Translations under genes and position numbers: made by a program
In this document: positions 11,672 through 23,986 of the stretch, piece by piece
Layout of the letters: each line of letters begins with the position of its first letter
How positions within the stretch are numbered: the stretch's first letter is position 1
Notes under the pieces: generated by a model
What the model saw: the letters and a program-made list of their open reading frames with translations, nothing else
Told to the model about the DNA's origin: nothing
Database searches by the model: none
NCBI GenBank assembly: GCA_946122785.1
Contig: CAMGYJ010000008.1
Span: 27,429,475 to 27,493,474, forward strand
Reading direction: 5' to 3'
DNA length: 64,000 nucleotides
DNA from: Linum tenue
Lineage: Eukaryota; Streptophyta; Magnoliopsida; Malpighiales; Linaceae

Positions 11672-13205
11672 TGGTGGTCCCCAGTGTTGGTGTCTATGGA
11701 TTAAGAATATAAGTAAGGAAATTCTAAAGATAAGATAGGAGTAGATATCTCTTATAGACTGTTTGATAACAAAGTATAAAGGATGAAGGCGAGAACGACT
11801 TTTGTCTAAGTCAAGAACCCTAATAACGTGTTTAGTAAGGAGTTTGCCTAGGGTAAAGACCTTAGGAAGTAACGACGAGACTGACCCCTTCTCACTCACC
11901 AGGTCAAGGAAGGGTTAACAGAGGCGGACTTCGAGAAGATGTGAGGCGAGTAGCTGCACCAGCATTGATGAAAAGTCAAGGAACTCGTGAAGAGTCAGAG
12001 CTAGAATAGTTTGATTTCTTTGTTACATGGTTAGGAGTGTAAACTGGAGATTCTAAGTTCATTCATTTTAAGTATTGGGATTGTCATTTGCCCAAGTGTT
12101 CAGGCTTTTTGTTTGAAATTCTTACACATTGTCGGATTTTTTATTCTAAAAAGTTGTTTGGGTTGCTCCGGAGTAACCGGTTTGTGGTTTGAGTTACAGT
12201 TTGATTTTCAAAAAGGATCGGGTCATTTCAACAAGCGGCTCTCAATCGGACAGAACAAATCGGCCACCCAGAGATCACCCCATTCCGGGAGTACCCCAAG
12301 GGTTAAAAAGAGGAGGGTCAGGATTCACGGCAGGGATCCAATTGTCACGTAGGACGGACACTCCCCTACCATTCCCAATCAACCATCGAAGATCCCTCAC
12401 CAAAAGTTGCCTCCCGTACAAAATGCCCTGCCAATCCCAGGGAAAGGTGAGAGCGTGTCGTAGCCTCGAGGAAAGTGCCATTTGGAAAGTACTTCCCTTT
12501 ATACACCTGAGCAAGGAGAGACTCGGGTTCATTCAGTATTCGCCAACCGATTTTGGCTAATAAAGCCTGGTTAAAATGCTCAAACCGACAAAAGCCCATC
12601 CCTCCCTCATGCTTACTACGACACATCTTACGCCAAGACATCCATTATATACGGGAATGCCCATCCTCCACTCCCCATCAAAACCGTGCCACCAGCCTAT
12701 CCAAAATTCTACAAAGAGATAGCGGGAGTTTAAAGTAGGACACCACGTGCAATGGGAGAGCTGAGGCAACAGATTTGATCAAGGTTTCCTTAGCTGCTGG
12801 GGATAAAGTTCGTTGGGCCCACCCTTGGAGGCGTCCATCAACCTTTTCTCAACAAAATGAAAAGTGGCCACTTTAGAATGAGCTATGAGGGTGGGTAGAC
12901 CCAAATACTTATCATGAACTTCCACAGCTCCCACCCCTAAGATTTGGGCCAAGAATTTCTGATCAGGGATGGATACGTTTTTACTAAAACATACCGTCGA
13001 CTTCCCCAAATTAACTCGTTGCCCACTTAGTTCCTCATACTCATGAAGAACCTCAATAAGATTATCACATTGTTGCAAAAAACAAATGAGAGATCCTAGG
13101 GGCCCGAGGCGCCACTTTCACACCTTCCAACTTCCTTCAAAAATAGCTTACGGAGAAGGGCCGCAAACCCTTCCGTACACAACACAAACAAAATAGGGGA
13201 AAGAG

Positions 13206-13673
13206 TAGGGATGACAATCTGAACCCGCCCCGCCGGGTATTACCCGACCTGACCCGCGATGGGGCGGGTATTACCCGACCCGCAGTAGCGTGGGGCGGGG
13301 CATGGGTATCAATTTTCGACCAGCCCTGAACCGCCCCGCCCCATTCTTGGCCCATTCTAGGTCAATTTCTTACCCCATCCATTCATATATCTCCTATTTT
13401 GGCTTTTCTTCAACTAGTTAGACTTGATCTTTCAACTAAATAGACTCAGTTACCCATTACATTATCACTATTATTCATTCATAAAGTCTTTTCCCTTTCG
13501 TTTTATCATTAAAAGTAAAATTTAGTGTGTATTTTTCTCAAATAGCATGTAAGAGTGGGTCGTCCCGCCCCGCCCCGTACCCGCGCGGGTATTACCCGCC
13601 CCGACCCGTACTAGCGCGGGGCAGGGCATGGGTATTGACGTACCCGCCCCGCCCCGACCCATTGCCATCACTA
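13206..13673. mobile_element. Non-autonomous hAT MITE inside the LINE
   Basis: A 468-bp element with ends TAGGGATGACAAT / ATTGCCATCACTA and a perfect 8-bp duplication GGAAAGAG (13198-13205 and 13674-13681). Both subterminal regions are packed with CCCGCCCCG / CGGGTATTACCCG words. Removing it restores the LINE frame LRQGDPLS-PILFVLC. Confidence 0.92.
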
Positions 13674-13835
13674 GGAAAGAGGGTCCCCCTGACGAAGACC
13701 ACGCGTGGGTTTGAAAAAATCCGACGGGGATCCATTCAGTATGGAGAATGACGACGAGCTGAGGCATTCCTGAATCCAGTCAATCCAGGTTGGGCTGAAA
13801 CCTGGTTTGGCCAACACCGCATTGATTGATTTGAT

Positions 13836-15581
13836 TTGATTAACCGCTTTGATTCTCGTCTTGCAGGTTGGAAAGCTGCCACGATGTCTCTTGCAGCTAG
13901 AGTCACCTTGGCTCAGTCTGTATTGTCCTTGCTCCCAGCGTATACTATGCAGACGGCCTTTCTCCCTGCAAGCGTTCACGACTACATCGACAAGAAAATC
14001 ATAGACTTTGTCTGGGGAAGCACGGTGGGTGGCCGGAAGATTCATCTTGTTGACTGGACTACTCTATGTGCTCCGTAAGAGGAGGGAGGACTAGCTCTTC
14101 CAGACTCGAGGCGCACGAACGATGTGTACATGTTGAAACTCGTAAGGCGGATGCTGACAAATCCGAAGGAGCTTTGGGTCCGCCTAGTCAGAGTCAAATA
14201 TTTTCAAGTCATGGAGGGTGAGTATGTTCCATGCACTCAAGGAAGGATCTCCAACCTTGGAGAGGTGTTTTACGAGTGGGGCACTTGATTGAGGTCGGCT
14301 CTCTTTGGAACGTGGGAAACAGACGTATTGCGAGGTTCTGGAGCGACCGGTAGATTAATGACGGAGAACCACTTGCAGCTTTTGCACCCGATCTGCCTCA
14401 TGAGGCATTAAAGCTTCAGGTGGCGGATTTCGTCCCGAATGGTGATTGGAACATTGATTACTTGCGTGCTTTCTTACCCTCTTCAATTGTTGCGCAGGTA
14501 CTCCTTCATCCCATACCAGCGGAACAAGAGGAAGATGTCCAACTCTGGAGACTCACCGTCGACGGGAAATTCTCTGTCCAGCGTACCAGCTGCTGGAACA
14601 AGCCCGGAGGCCCACTCGACACATCCGATTTGGAGTAGACGCCATCTTACCCAAGACGACTAGTGCAAATTTTATGGAGGAGGACCGGAGACTACCATTC
14701 ACATATTGCGAGAGTGTTCATTAGCTAGAGCAACTTGGGCTAACCTGCTGGATTCCGAACCTGATGCAGACTTCTTCAACCAGCCCCTGCGTCAATGGTT
14801 GTTTCATTACATTGCAGGACGCAATCCCATTGTGGATAGCACGCTTTTCGCTTGCACTGTTTGGCTTCTGTGGAAGAACCGGAATAGCCATGTGTTCCAA
14901 GGTGAGCTATACAGTCCCTTGCACAAATCCAGTTTCACACAAAGCAGCTAAAGCAGCAGATTCTTGCTGTTCTCGAGAAGGAGACCAACACGTTTGGAGG
15001 AGGGGGACCTCCAGTGAGACAGTTAATCCGATGGCAACCACGACCACAGGACTGGGTATGCCTGAACACCGACGATTCGGCTATTCACTCTCCTTCTAGC
15101 ACGGCAGCGAGCGGAATCGTTAGGGGGGTGATGGCCGTTTTATCAGAGCTTTCACGGTGAATCTGGGAGGGGATTCCATCACTCGTGCAGAGCTGGCTGG
15201 GATTGTGCAGGGACTGAAACTTACCTGGAGCTAGGGGCTAGGAAGGAAATTCTCCAAACCGACTCTCTTATAGCGAAGACCCTCATTGAGACGACTGCAC
15301 ATCAGCATCCACACTTTACAGCCATAGCTGAGATACGACGTTGGCTTCAGCGTCCGTGGCAAGTTCGGATTGACAATGTTTATAGGGAGGGAAACTATGT
15401 TGCAGACTACTTGGCCTTCCTCGGGCGGAGCCATGATGTAGGGATCCATATTATTGATATTCCCTCGAACTCTCTTGCTTACTAGTTGTACTTTGACATA
15501 ATTGGAGTGGAAACACCCCGTCTTATTAATGCATAAAGGTTGGGCGCTCTTTAACTGCTCCGTTTTCCAACCCAAAAAAAA
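13836..15581 (+). mobile_element. 5'-truncated L1-type LINE (plus strand)
   Basis: From about 13836 the plus strand encodes the end of a LINE reverse transcriptase (RFDSRLAGWKAATMSLAARV, then LPAYTMQTAF), the linker (EEGGLALPDSRRTNDVYMLK), a zinc-finger-like RVT region and an RNase H tail ending DYLAFLGRSHDVGIH followed by a stop near 15483. A poly-A run (about 15572-15580) closes it. Stops at about 14078, 14287 and 14354 break the frame. It meets the opposite-strand LINE at about 13828-13840, so one probably inserted into or beside the other. Confidence 0.8.
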
Positions 15582-15765
15582 AGAAATATATAAAAGAAAC
15601 TCTTCAAGCTAATTCAAATTGATTTGAATAAATAGTGTGATTGACAATCTTCCTACACATAGCCTGAATCCATTCGACAATAATAACAGTTGAGAAACGG
15701 AAACACGAATCGTCTTAGCTAACAATGCCACTGGCCTAGCAATGAGCTTACCAGTGTAATCTGAT

Positions 15766-17936
15766 CTAGAATTTCTGCATCACGACCGAATTCGCGATCT
15801 CAGCGTCCTTTATCGTCTGATCAGGATCAGTGAGCTGTCTGGGAGGAAACCCCATTGTCTGCAGCTGGAAATCTTGACCTTCACCAGGTCTCGATGCCAC
15901 AATGAAAGCACGCACATCTCTTATGGTGTGGTGGAGGTTGAACCGGGACACCATCCGGGTCCCATCTGCCAACCTGAGCTGAATCGATGTTGTTGGTGAT
16001 GAAGAATCTACGGTGAGACCGACTGAGGGAGCTGGAGCAGACTTCAACGGTGGGGCTGCTGGTGACTCTGATGCTGAGGCTCCACCATCACCCGTAGTTC
16101 CCAGAGTTCTGCCCACGCCTTGGAAGACTGGTTTCTTCTTTGCTGGTTCCTGCATTGAAAGGGATGGGAGGGGAATTGATAAACGAGATGAATCGACAAA
16201 TGGATAGATAGAGGGCGAAGATCGAGAGCTCACTGCGTAGTTTTCATCCCGTCTCACAAGGGCGAGATGGACTTTAGTTCTCCTGTCTGCTGGTTCCAGC
16301 TCTCTTGGACACTCAGACCTCTGAACACTCTGCAATATGGTATAGACGAGTAGCAACATAAGGGCAATAATATCTTCCACAGATGCAACATCGTATCTTT
16401 CCATTGGAAGATTCCAACTTCACATACAAGGCAAGACAGAGATACAGACAACAGCTTCTCAAGCGGGCTATATGCCAGCAACACAGAACCATTCTCTTTG
16501 GAATGATATTTGTCTCAATCACATGGTTTTTTATTTTGCATGTTAATATTTGCCGAAAACTATTGTTCAATTTAGTGCATTTGTATAGACAATTGCTTCG
16601 GAAACGTGAAGGAACACGCTCGAAACCAATTTTTCTTGCGTGTATTGTTTATACGCTTTAATGCATGAGACATAAGCAGATTTTAACCCGCCAAACCCAA
16701 CCAAAAGACCTGTGAACATGAACTGAATACATGGCAGAAGCAATCTGGAAACTTTGAACCAGCTGGTAGACTTGTGGGGAAGCTAAAGAACGAGATCAAG
16801 CACTACAGAGTATTCACAATAATGCAACCACAACAGAATGTGGCAAGAACATATGGTTCATAAGCATTTACCTCAAGGAAGTCAGCATTAGCAGGATCAT
16901 TCAGCCTCCTCAAAGGTCCATCATTGACAGTGAAGCCATTCCTCCAGAGAGTGATGGTATGATTGACAGACTCAGGAGGCTGTACAGAAGTAGGAACTGT
17001 CTCCCCAGTGAGTAGTCTCCCAGTTCCAGTAAAGCTTCTGGAAGCCGAAGAAGACCGAGCAGAAGAATCCTCAGGCCTTTGAACAGCTCCTGAGTTTCTA
17101 GCCTGGTCGAAAATGGAATCGGCATCATAGCGCCTTGTAGGATCTTGGACTAGCATGCCGCTGTAACAATTAATGTCAATGAAGCAAACATCATCAGCCA
17201 AAAAACAATCATTCATCAGTACTGGATTCAGCATCAAACAATCACACCATTCATGGCTAACAGTTCAAGAATTGCTCAATAAACGGCTAAATCCAAAAAA
17301 AGTTGCCTCCATAGTATCGACATTGAAGCCAAATTTCAAATTTTTCTGACACTTAAGCTAGGGTACTAAATGGTTTCCATTATTTTACCTCTTCTCGCCG
17401 CCGGTGTAATACTCCTGCGGCTCGTCGTCGTCATCATCGCTGTCAGAACCGCCAGGGGTCCGGTTGAGATCAGCCAAAGTCCTAATTCCACCACGATTCC
17501 CACTCCCACTAGCCCCGGCCGTACCAGTCTTCTTATTCTTCTTCTCCCCTCTCTGCCTCAGCTGGTAAGGCAACCTAGACATAGTGGCGGGAGCAGGGGA
17601 CAGGGAGCGGGATCGTGACCTAGACCTAGCAGGAGACTGAGAGGGGGAATAGTTAGGAGACATCGATTCGTCCGGCGAATCAGTGGGAGAAGGAGTGCCG
17701 CCGCCGCCACCACCGCCAGTCGGAGGAGCAGCAGGAACAGCAGAAGAAGGGGCGACAGCGACAGCGGCGTTATCGTTGTCGAGGAAGGTGGAGACGGCGG
17801 CGTCGAGATCCCATTGGTGGCTCTCGAGGAAGAAAGCGGCTTCCTGCCTGGTGGAGGAGGTGATCTCGCAGAAGGAATCGACAAGAGCGGAATTGGCGGT
17901 GTCACTGAGATCGAGATTCCCGCCGGCGGCTTCCAT
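15766..17936 (-). CDS. PUX5: Plant UBX-domain (PUX) p47-type CDC48 cofactor
   Basis: Four exons: 17936-17389, 17160-16872, 16329-16234, 16149-15766. All have GT-AG joins and the phases close, giving 438 aa. Residues ~15-55 form a UBA-like domain ([20 protein letters not shown]), then comes a Ser/Pro/Gly/Asp-rich linker, a SEP domain at ~245-310 ([17 protein letters not shown]) and a C-terminal UBX domain at ~364-438 with the GFPPRQL turn that contacts CDC48. UBA-SEP-UBX is the p47/NSFL1C layout; plant members are PUX3, PUX4 and PUX5. The length, about that of Arabidopsis PUX5 as I recall it, makes the PUX5 type most likely, but the orthologue is not proven. It should act in cytosol and nucleus as an adaptor bringing ubiquitinated clients or membrane-fusion tasks to CDC48/p97. 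No lesions seen. Confidence 0.92.
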
Positions 17937-18135
17937 GTTCGGTTTCGGGGGTGTCGCCGGACCTCTGGGCGTACGATAGATGTGAGGCGGCGGCTGGGTT
18001 AAGGGTAGATTTTTTTGGGGGAATTGGAAGAAGGGAGAAATCAGAAAAGAAGAATTCAGATTTTTTTGGGTTTGCAGCTATTCCATTCCTTGAACCCACC
18101 GTATTACATTCTTTTCCTAACGTTTCGTTTCTCTT

Positions 18136-19071
18136 GGGGTTGCAAATGAACCAAACGGTTCGACTCGGAAAAAGCTCGTTCGATATAGGAGTGTTCAAAT
18201 GGTTACCATGGTTATTACTAAATCAAATAAGACTAAATTTCATTAACCATGTAATACAATATCATAACCAAACCGTTCAAATTAATACAACAACCAAATT
18301 AACCAAACTAAAGTTTAATCGGTTTGGTTAATTGGTTAACCAGATTAACCAATATAAAATCATATATATCATTAAGTGAGAAAATTTTCGGTTAATTTGT
18401 CAATTCACACTTTATATAATGAATAAAACATAACAATCAACACATATTTATAGTTGACCCTTAACATAAATACATGCAACTAAGACAATTATCTTACGGC
18501 TAGTACAGAAGTATTCACCTAACAAAAATTTTATCACAATGATATGGGTTAATGAATTGTTGTGTTCTTTTGAATTGACTTAGTCTTTTAGCAATTTTCA
18601 TAGGCTGAAAAGGACCTTGCTATCAAGTTTTCATCCAACATAATGTATGAGATTTATCTAAATTAGACGTTCATATGTTGTGGTCTACAGTCTACATATA
18701 CAAATATTCATTATAGGAACAATATCAAGCTTTATATTTTATGAGTCTAAAAGAATGAACGTTTAACTCTTGAGTGGTTATTCAAAGTATTAAGTATGTG
18801 TATATATTGGATATATGACTAATTATTTATCTGGTTAATTTGGTTTGGCTGGTTAGGAGTGTCTGAAACCAAACCAAACCACCTAAACCAAACAAAGTAA
18901 AAACTTTAACCAAACCAAACCAATTATCCAAATTAACCGAACCAAATTATCCAAATAGTGTTGGTTAAACCGGTTACCATGGTAACCACACCGTTTGAAC
19001 ACCCCTAGTTCGATATACCTATTAAACCTCTCTAGCTCGATTCAGTTCGACTCGATTCATTTGCATCCCTA
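18136..19071. mobile_element. Small hAT-like MITE, host of a second hAT
   Basis: Ends GGGGTTGCAAATGAA (18136) and TTCATTTGCATCCCTA (to 19071), flanked by TTTCTCTT / ATTCTCTT (7 of 8 matching; 18128-18135 and 19072-19079). Without the nested insertion the element is only about 110 bp and contains 'gttcgactcg' words at both sides. Confidence 0.65.
18186..19007. mobile_element. Non-autonomous hAT element nested in a MITE
   Basis: Ends TAGGAGTGTTCAAA / TTTGAACACCCCTA and a perfect 8-bp duplication GTTCGATA (18178-18185 and 19008-19015). Subterminal stretches carry GGTTACCATGG and repeated 'accaaacc' / 'ggtttggtt' words. 822 bp, no coding capacity. Confidence 0.92.
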
Positions 19072-19079
19072 ATTCTCTT

Positions 19080-19719
19080 TTGGAACAAGGAAGCCTTTGG
19101 CTAAATCCAAGCCCAGTCACTAGTGTTTAGACAGCTAGTCTAATCAACCACCAAAATTGTTGTTATACCAATTAACCCCTCTACATTAAGAAATAGAGGG
19201 ACTAAAATTTTCTTGTTATGCTAATGTTGTTTACTATGATATCATTTGTTTTCGAGAGAAGTATGACTAATGGAAAATAGTAAGCTATGATATAGGAGTT
19301 TTGTCGGTGAATTACAAAGTAGAATTAAAGAAAGAGTTGTGTTCGATCAAATAATGATTAGTTATTGCAACGAATCAGGTCGGGTAGATATGCATATTTA
19401 TTACTTTATTTAAAGTAGTTCGGGTTTTACTCATACTCACATAAAAATCGAGTAGAAAATTAAAATCATGTTCATATCTGATAGAGTTTCAAATATCCAT
19501 GGTTATCCATAAGTAGTAATTTTTCTTTATGACTTCAACAAACATGTTAACAACTACACGTACATTGACATTACATAAGTGGAAAGTAAAACAATGAATC
19601 ACTAGAATGGAAAATAATAGTTGAAGATAACCGAATTTCATGAAAATATTATATATTTATAAAAAATATATAAAATACTATGAGAAAAATAAAGGTTTAT
19701 GAGGGGATTTAATGCCCCT
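19080..19719. other. AT-rich spacer
   Basis: No gene recognised. A patch at about 19375-19510 (cgggtagatatg... ggttatccataag) resembles the decayed hAT-type patch at 48580-48715. Confidence 0.4.
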
Positions 19720-21219
19720 GAGAAACATAGGTTATTAGTGGAAAAGTTCAAAGAAATCATGTTGATTTAGTAGCTATACTTGAGACTAGAGTAGCAGTTA
19801 GTAATGCAGATAATATAATCCGTAATCAGTTCCGGGGTTGGTCCCATTTGAATAACTATAAATACTCTAATTCAGGCAGAGTTTGGATGTTCTGAAAACA
19901 GTCTATGAAAGTTGCTGAAATTGCAATGAGTGAGCACTTTATTTAGGTCAGGGTAGAGGGGGATGTAGAATGTTTGGTTACAACCATTTAAGCAACAAAT
20001 AAGTCTCAGGAAAGGGTTCAGATGTATCATGTATGCATCAATGTTGTCTAAATGTGTTCTAGATGCTCCAACAGTGTTCATGGGGATTTTAATGATGTGG
20101 TAGAAGTATCAGAGGCATCTAATATGTCAGTGTTAAACTATTGTGGGTTGTTATTGGATTCTAGTCCTTTAGTGGATTCTGTTCCTAAACCATTTAAATA
20201 TTTTAAGATGTGGCGGCAACACCCGAGAGATGAAAGTATACTGTCAGAAGCTTGGAAGGAGGAAGTGCAGGGGGGCTGCTTACAAACAATTTTATAGGAA
20301 GCTGCAAACTAAGGGCAAACTGAAGACTCTAAATAAAGAGAGTTACTCAGATATTTTTGCTAGAGCTTGTGAAGCTGAGGCAGCACTGGAAAGGAGACAG
20401 TTTGAAGTGCTTCACAATCCTAATGCTGCTACTATTGGTTTGGAACTGGAACAGGCAACTGTTTGTCATGAAATGCTACAGGCTGAAGAGAGTTTATATA
20501 GGCAAAAATATCGAGCTAACTAGATCCAAAGTGGAGATGCTAACACTGCTTTTTTCCATCGAATGGTGAAGATCAGGAATCACAAGCAGACTATTAGGAA
20601 GTTAGTGAAGGATGATGGTAGTGCTATCACATCAGTTAAGGAAATGGGGACAGAGGCTGTTGAATTTTACCAAAGGCTTTTGGGAAGAGTGGATCCGGCA
20701 GTTCAGTCTCATTCAGTAGAGTATTATGGTGCCATTCTCCAACATAAATTGGAAGAAGTGGAAGTTGCAGGTATTATTTCCCCAATTACTAGAGAGGAGA
20801 TCAGGGGAGTTTTCAGGAAACTTCCAAATGACAAGGCGCCTGGCTCCGATGGGTTCTCTGCTGAATTCTTCAAAGGAGATTGGTCTGTTATTGGTGATTC
20901 AGTTGATAATGTTGTTCTAGAATTCTTCCAAACAAGGACATTGCCTCGGCAGGTAAATTCCACGATCTTTGGCTTTGGTTCCTAAATTGCCTATTGTTGA
21001 TCGTATGAAATTTTTTTTTGTCCAATATCGTGTTGCAATGTCTTATACAAAGGGATATCAAAGATTCTTTCCAATAGACTTGCTGCTCTTCTTCCTCTAG
21101 TGATAGGTAAACCGCAATTTGCATTCATCAAAGGGTGTCTCATTAGTGATAACATCTTGATGGCATCATAGCTGGTTAAGGATTGTCACAAGTCTACTAT
21201 TTCATCACGTTGTGTCCTA
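19720..21219 (+). mobile_element. LINE fragment: endonuclease and RT start, no 3' end
   Basis: Plus-strand frames give an endonuclease domain (DLVAILETRV-like, NSGRVWMFWK, then GDFNDVVEVSEASNM), a linker with AAYKQFYRKLQ and SGDANTAFFHRMVKIR, and the start of reverse transcriptase (PITREEIRGVFRKLPNDKAP, GSDGFSAEFFK, later FAFIKGCLISDNILMAS). Stops and shifts occur at about 20295, 20521, 20983 and 21170. The element ends abruptly near 21219 with no 3' part or poly-A. Part of the endonuclease between EASNM and SVLNYC is deleted. Confidence 0.8.
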
Positions 21220-23640
21220 GGTGGCAGCGGCAAATGATGATGGTGGTGATGACCGGCCACCGGTAACGACGACGATGATTTGGATGGCCGACCGAGAGAG
21301 CGAAGAGTTGGGATTGCATTTCTTTACCAGGAGGATTGGGAATGTGAAAAGGATGGGTAAAAGGAGTCGTGGAAGGGAAGGATTCAGGGACATTTTTAGC
21401 GTTTCTTTTTATTTTTGTTTTATACATTTATTATTTAATCAAATCGAGACCAATAACCAAAACCAAAGCAATCTTACTTCTACTGCGCGGATTCACCACC
21501 TGCACAGGTGTCGGCACCATAGAACACCCCCTAAAATCAGTAATAAAACTTAAGCTCTCAATGTTATATATTTCCCACAGAATTTAAAGTTTTGGCTCGA
21601 ATCATAATAAGAAAACAGAAATGTAATGGCCCACGACAGCATAAGAAAGAGAAGCCGAAGCAAAGATGAGGCAAAACATGAAGAGTTCTCAGATCTAACG
21701 ATTTCTCACTTTGCATGCACCATTTCCCGTATGTGTGTCTTACTCTCCGAAGCCCTGTCGCTTGCCCAAGTTTATTTAAGTCAACACCAAATTCAATTTA
21801 ATTTGCATACTCACCTCTAAGATTCTTGCGACTAATCGATCTTCTTTCCATGTTAGGGATTAGAGGTTTTGATTGAAAAAAGAGAAGGAGACATGACAAC
21901 CCGTGAGAGCAACTCTCAGGTGAGCCATCAGGACCAGACACGAGGTAGGGCAACATTGTCGGGTGTGGTAGGAATCTAATTTTATTTGACTCAATCGAGA
22001 TCCATCCAACCCTTTTTGAACCATGTGTGCCCAGATGGGTAAATCAACAAGAGGAAGATTGAAATAAAAGAGATATGAAAGAAATCGGTAAGGATAGGAG
22101 TGAGTAGGAGGAAGAAGGATATTTGATTACAAGGAGATAGGAAATTGAAGAGAGTGAGAAGAGTGGCGCAAGAAACAGAGGAACGTGTGAACAGAGGATT
22201 CTAGAAGGGATTTTTTGTTTTGTTTTTGTTTATTGGTTGTTTTACAAGACCACTCCACTTAGCGAGAAAGTAATCGAGGGAAGGGTTAATTTCCTTATTA
22301 TTTAGTTTTCCAATTAAATTATTATTAAATGTACATTTTTTCTTCTTCTATTGACACACCTCGTGCATTTTCATTTAAGCCCAAATATTTTTATCGGGGA
22401 AGGAATTAATTTTCTTATATAAGACTGTTGTTTCTCTTTTCGATATTCATGAACAATGTTAATTCTATATTATCTTTAGTTTTATTTCATCACTATGATC
22501 TGTTGCATAATCGTGTTTTTCTTAGGCATATATAGTTTTTCTCATCCCACCTTGCGTGTTTGAGTATTTTTACTCATACTTTACCAACTACGACAACTAC
22601 CACGAACAACACAACACATATTCGCATAATCTTAAATCTTTGTTCAATAAACTCGAATGTGATGAAATTTTTTGTTATAAGTTGAAATCTTCCGAGCACA
22701 AGCTAATTTTATGAATATATTTCGACAGGTGAGTGATTATGGTGTACATGAAACTAATGCCTACTTGTCTTTCCCAAATTTATGATATGAGTGAAATTTT
22801 GGTACGCATCACACATTACTATCATGCATTAAGAAACTTTGATATGTATTGCGCTACTTCTTATATACATTGGTCCCAACATCTATAATGCGATTGTACT
22901 CAATAGACCCACATCACAACCACTACATCTAGTTACTGGTTTATAACGGGAGGACTCAGAAAATATAACATTTCAAATTACACTCGCCCAATATGGGTCG
23001 TTCGATCTAGTTTCATATCCAACGACCTAAAACCACATACTTCAACCATCCATGTAAGCCTGTAACCATATGATATGTTGTGAATGGTTCTTTGTTCAAA
23101 AGTGGGAAAACTACAATTCGTCTAATGTGATGTGTGTGAAAGTGCAGAAGCTTGATCTCTAACGTTGAATTGCATATCTTAGTCACCCCAACGACTCTCT
23201 CTATTCTCGCCTCCACCCGTCTTACATGCTTGTCTGAATTGACATTGAGAAAACAGGGCTGGAAGTATATATCCTCGCGAAACAGAGATACGAATATCTG
23301 TAGCTGTCAGTAATGTAACCAACCAGCACCAGTGACATTTACTTCACCGGAAAAAAAAGGAGTGTTTTCCTTGCCGGACTATTCTTCCTAAATGGAGAAG
23401 CGCTAACCAACTTCATTAAAACAGAGCAGACCTCCTTTTCCTATATCCGGTTCCTCAATGATTTGTTCTGTTTCTCTCTTTTCTACCATAAACGGGCTAA
23501 GCCCCAAACCAAGAACTTCCTCACGCAATATCCATCCTTTCTATTTTCTGCAGGCGACCCATCTCATAAATACCGGAAGCTAAGCGAGTTCCAAACTCTC
23601 TCCACCCATAAGTTAAACCCCTGAGCAAAAGAATCCTCAC
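21220..23640. other. Intergenic, no gene recognised
   Basis: The first 300 bases are somewhat GC-rich with a short open frame I do not recognise. The rest is AT-rich. A TATA-like word in 'ctcataaataccgg' at about 23562-23575 may serve the gene at 23657. Confidence 0.4.
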
Positions 23641-23656
23641 CAGCTACTTAATTACA

Positions 23657-23986
23657 ATGATGATTTCAACAGCTATCTTGCTCTGCTTCTTCTTGGCGAG
23701 CGGTGCTCTGTTTCCTCGTGCTGATGGCGGGTTCATACCGGATTTCCTCAAATCCGGATGGGAGCAACAGCACGAATTGCTGGTTATGGCGTTTCCCCTG
23801 GTTGGTATGATGCTGTTGGTTCTGGTTTGCCTCGTCGGAAGGGAATGCAGTCGAGCCGACAGAGAGAGAAAGGCGGCCGCCATCGCCAGAGCAGCGGCGC
23901 TTGCCAATCATGGAGTGATTGTGAGGGCAGCACCAGCTGCTGTTGCTGCGACAGGCAATGGAGGATTCGTCGGCCGCCGCGTTTGA
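23657..23986 (+). CDS. Small predicted single-pass membrane protein
   Basis: A single-exon 109-aa frame beginning with tandem ATG codons. Residues 1-23 look like a signal peptide (MMISTAILLCFFLASGALF, then PRADG). Residues ~41-61 form a strong hydrophobic segment (VMAFPLVGMMLLVLVCLVG), followed by a basic, Ala-rich tail (SRADRERKAAAIARAAALAN). The predicted topology is one transmembrane helix with a cytosolic basic tail. I do not recognise the family. A TATA-like word lies about 90 bp upstream and the local base composition is higher in GC than its flanks, as expected for a gene. A longer opposite-strand frame overlaps but has no domain features. Confidence 0.5.
   Translation: MMISTAILLCFFLASGALFPRADGGFIPDFLKSGWEQQHELLVMAFPLVGMMLLVLVCLVGRECSRADRERKAAAIARAAALANHGVIVRAAPAAVAATGNGGFVGRRV

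Larger units (their letters stand above)
9666..12230. mobile_element. Solo LTR, probably Ty3/gypsy (Tekay-like)
   Basis: A 2565-bp insertion beginning TGTAACACCCCGACC and ending GGGTCATTTCA, flanked by a 5-bp target duplication with one mismatch (ACCAG 9661-9665, ACAAG 12231-12235). The TGTAACACCC start and long LTR are typical of Tekay/Del chromoviruses. No internal region or second LTR is present, so it is a solo LTR left by recombination. It contains a (TAA)n run near 9761, the repeats at 11526-11671 and a LINE fragment at 10306-10710. Strand is not assigned. Confidence 0.75.
8583..13835 (-). mobile_element. L1-type LINE (minus), broken by later insertions
   Basis: Minus-strand pieces in order: reverse transcriptase with LRQGDPLS (13835-13674), SPILFVLCTEGFAALLRKLF (13205-13130), the region after the catalytic box (13078-12236), then zinc-finger-like RVT and RNase H domains (9665-8620), ending near the T-run at 8580. 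It is interrupted by a hAT MITE (13206-13673) and a solo LTR (9666-12230). Across the LTR the frame rejoins cleanly at ...CPIESR|WLPDKLAQWF once the target duplication is removed. The FADD catalytic motif is missing: SHLFFA runs straight into QQCDNLIEVL through a small frame-shifting deletion near 13080. Stops are scattered. Dead element. Confidence 0.85.
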
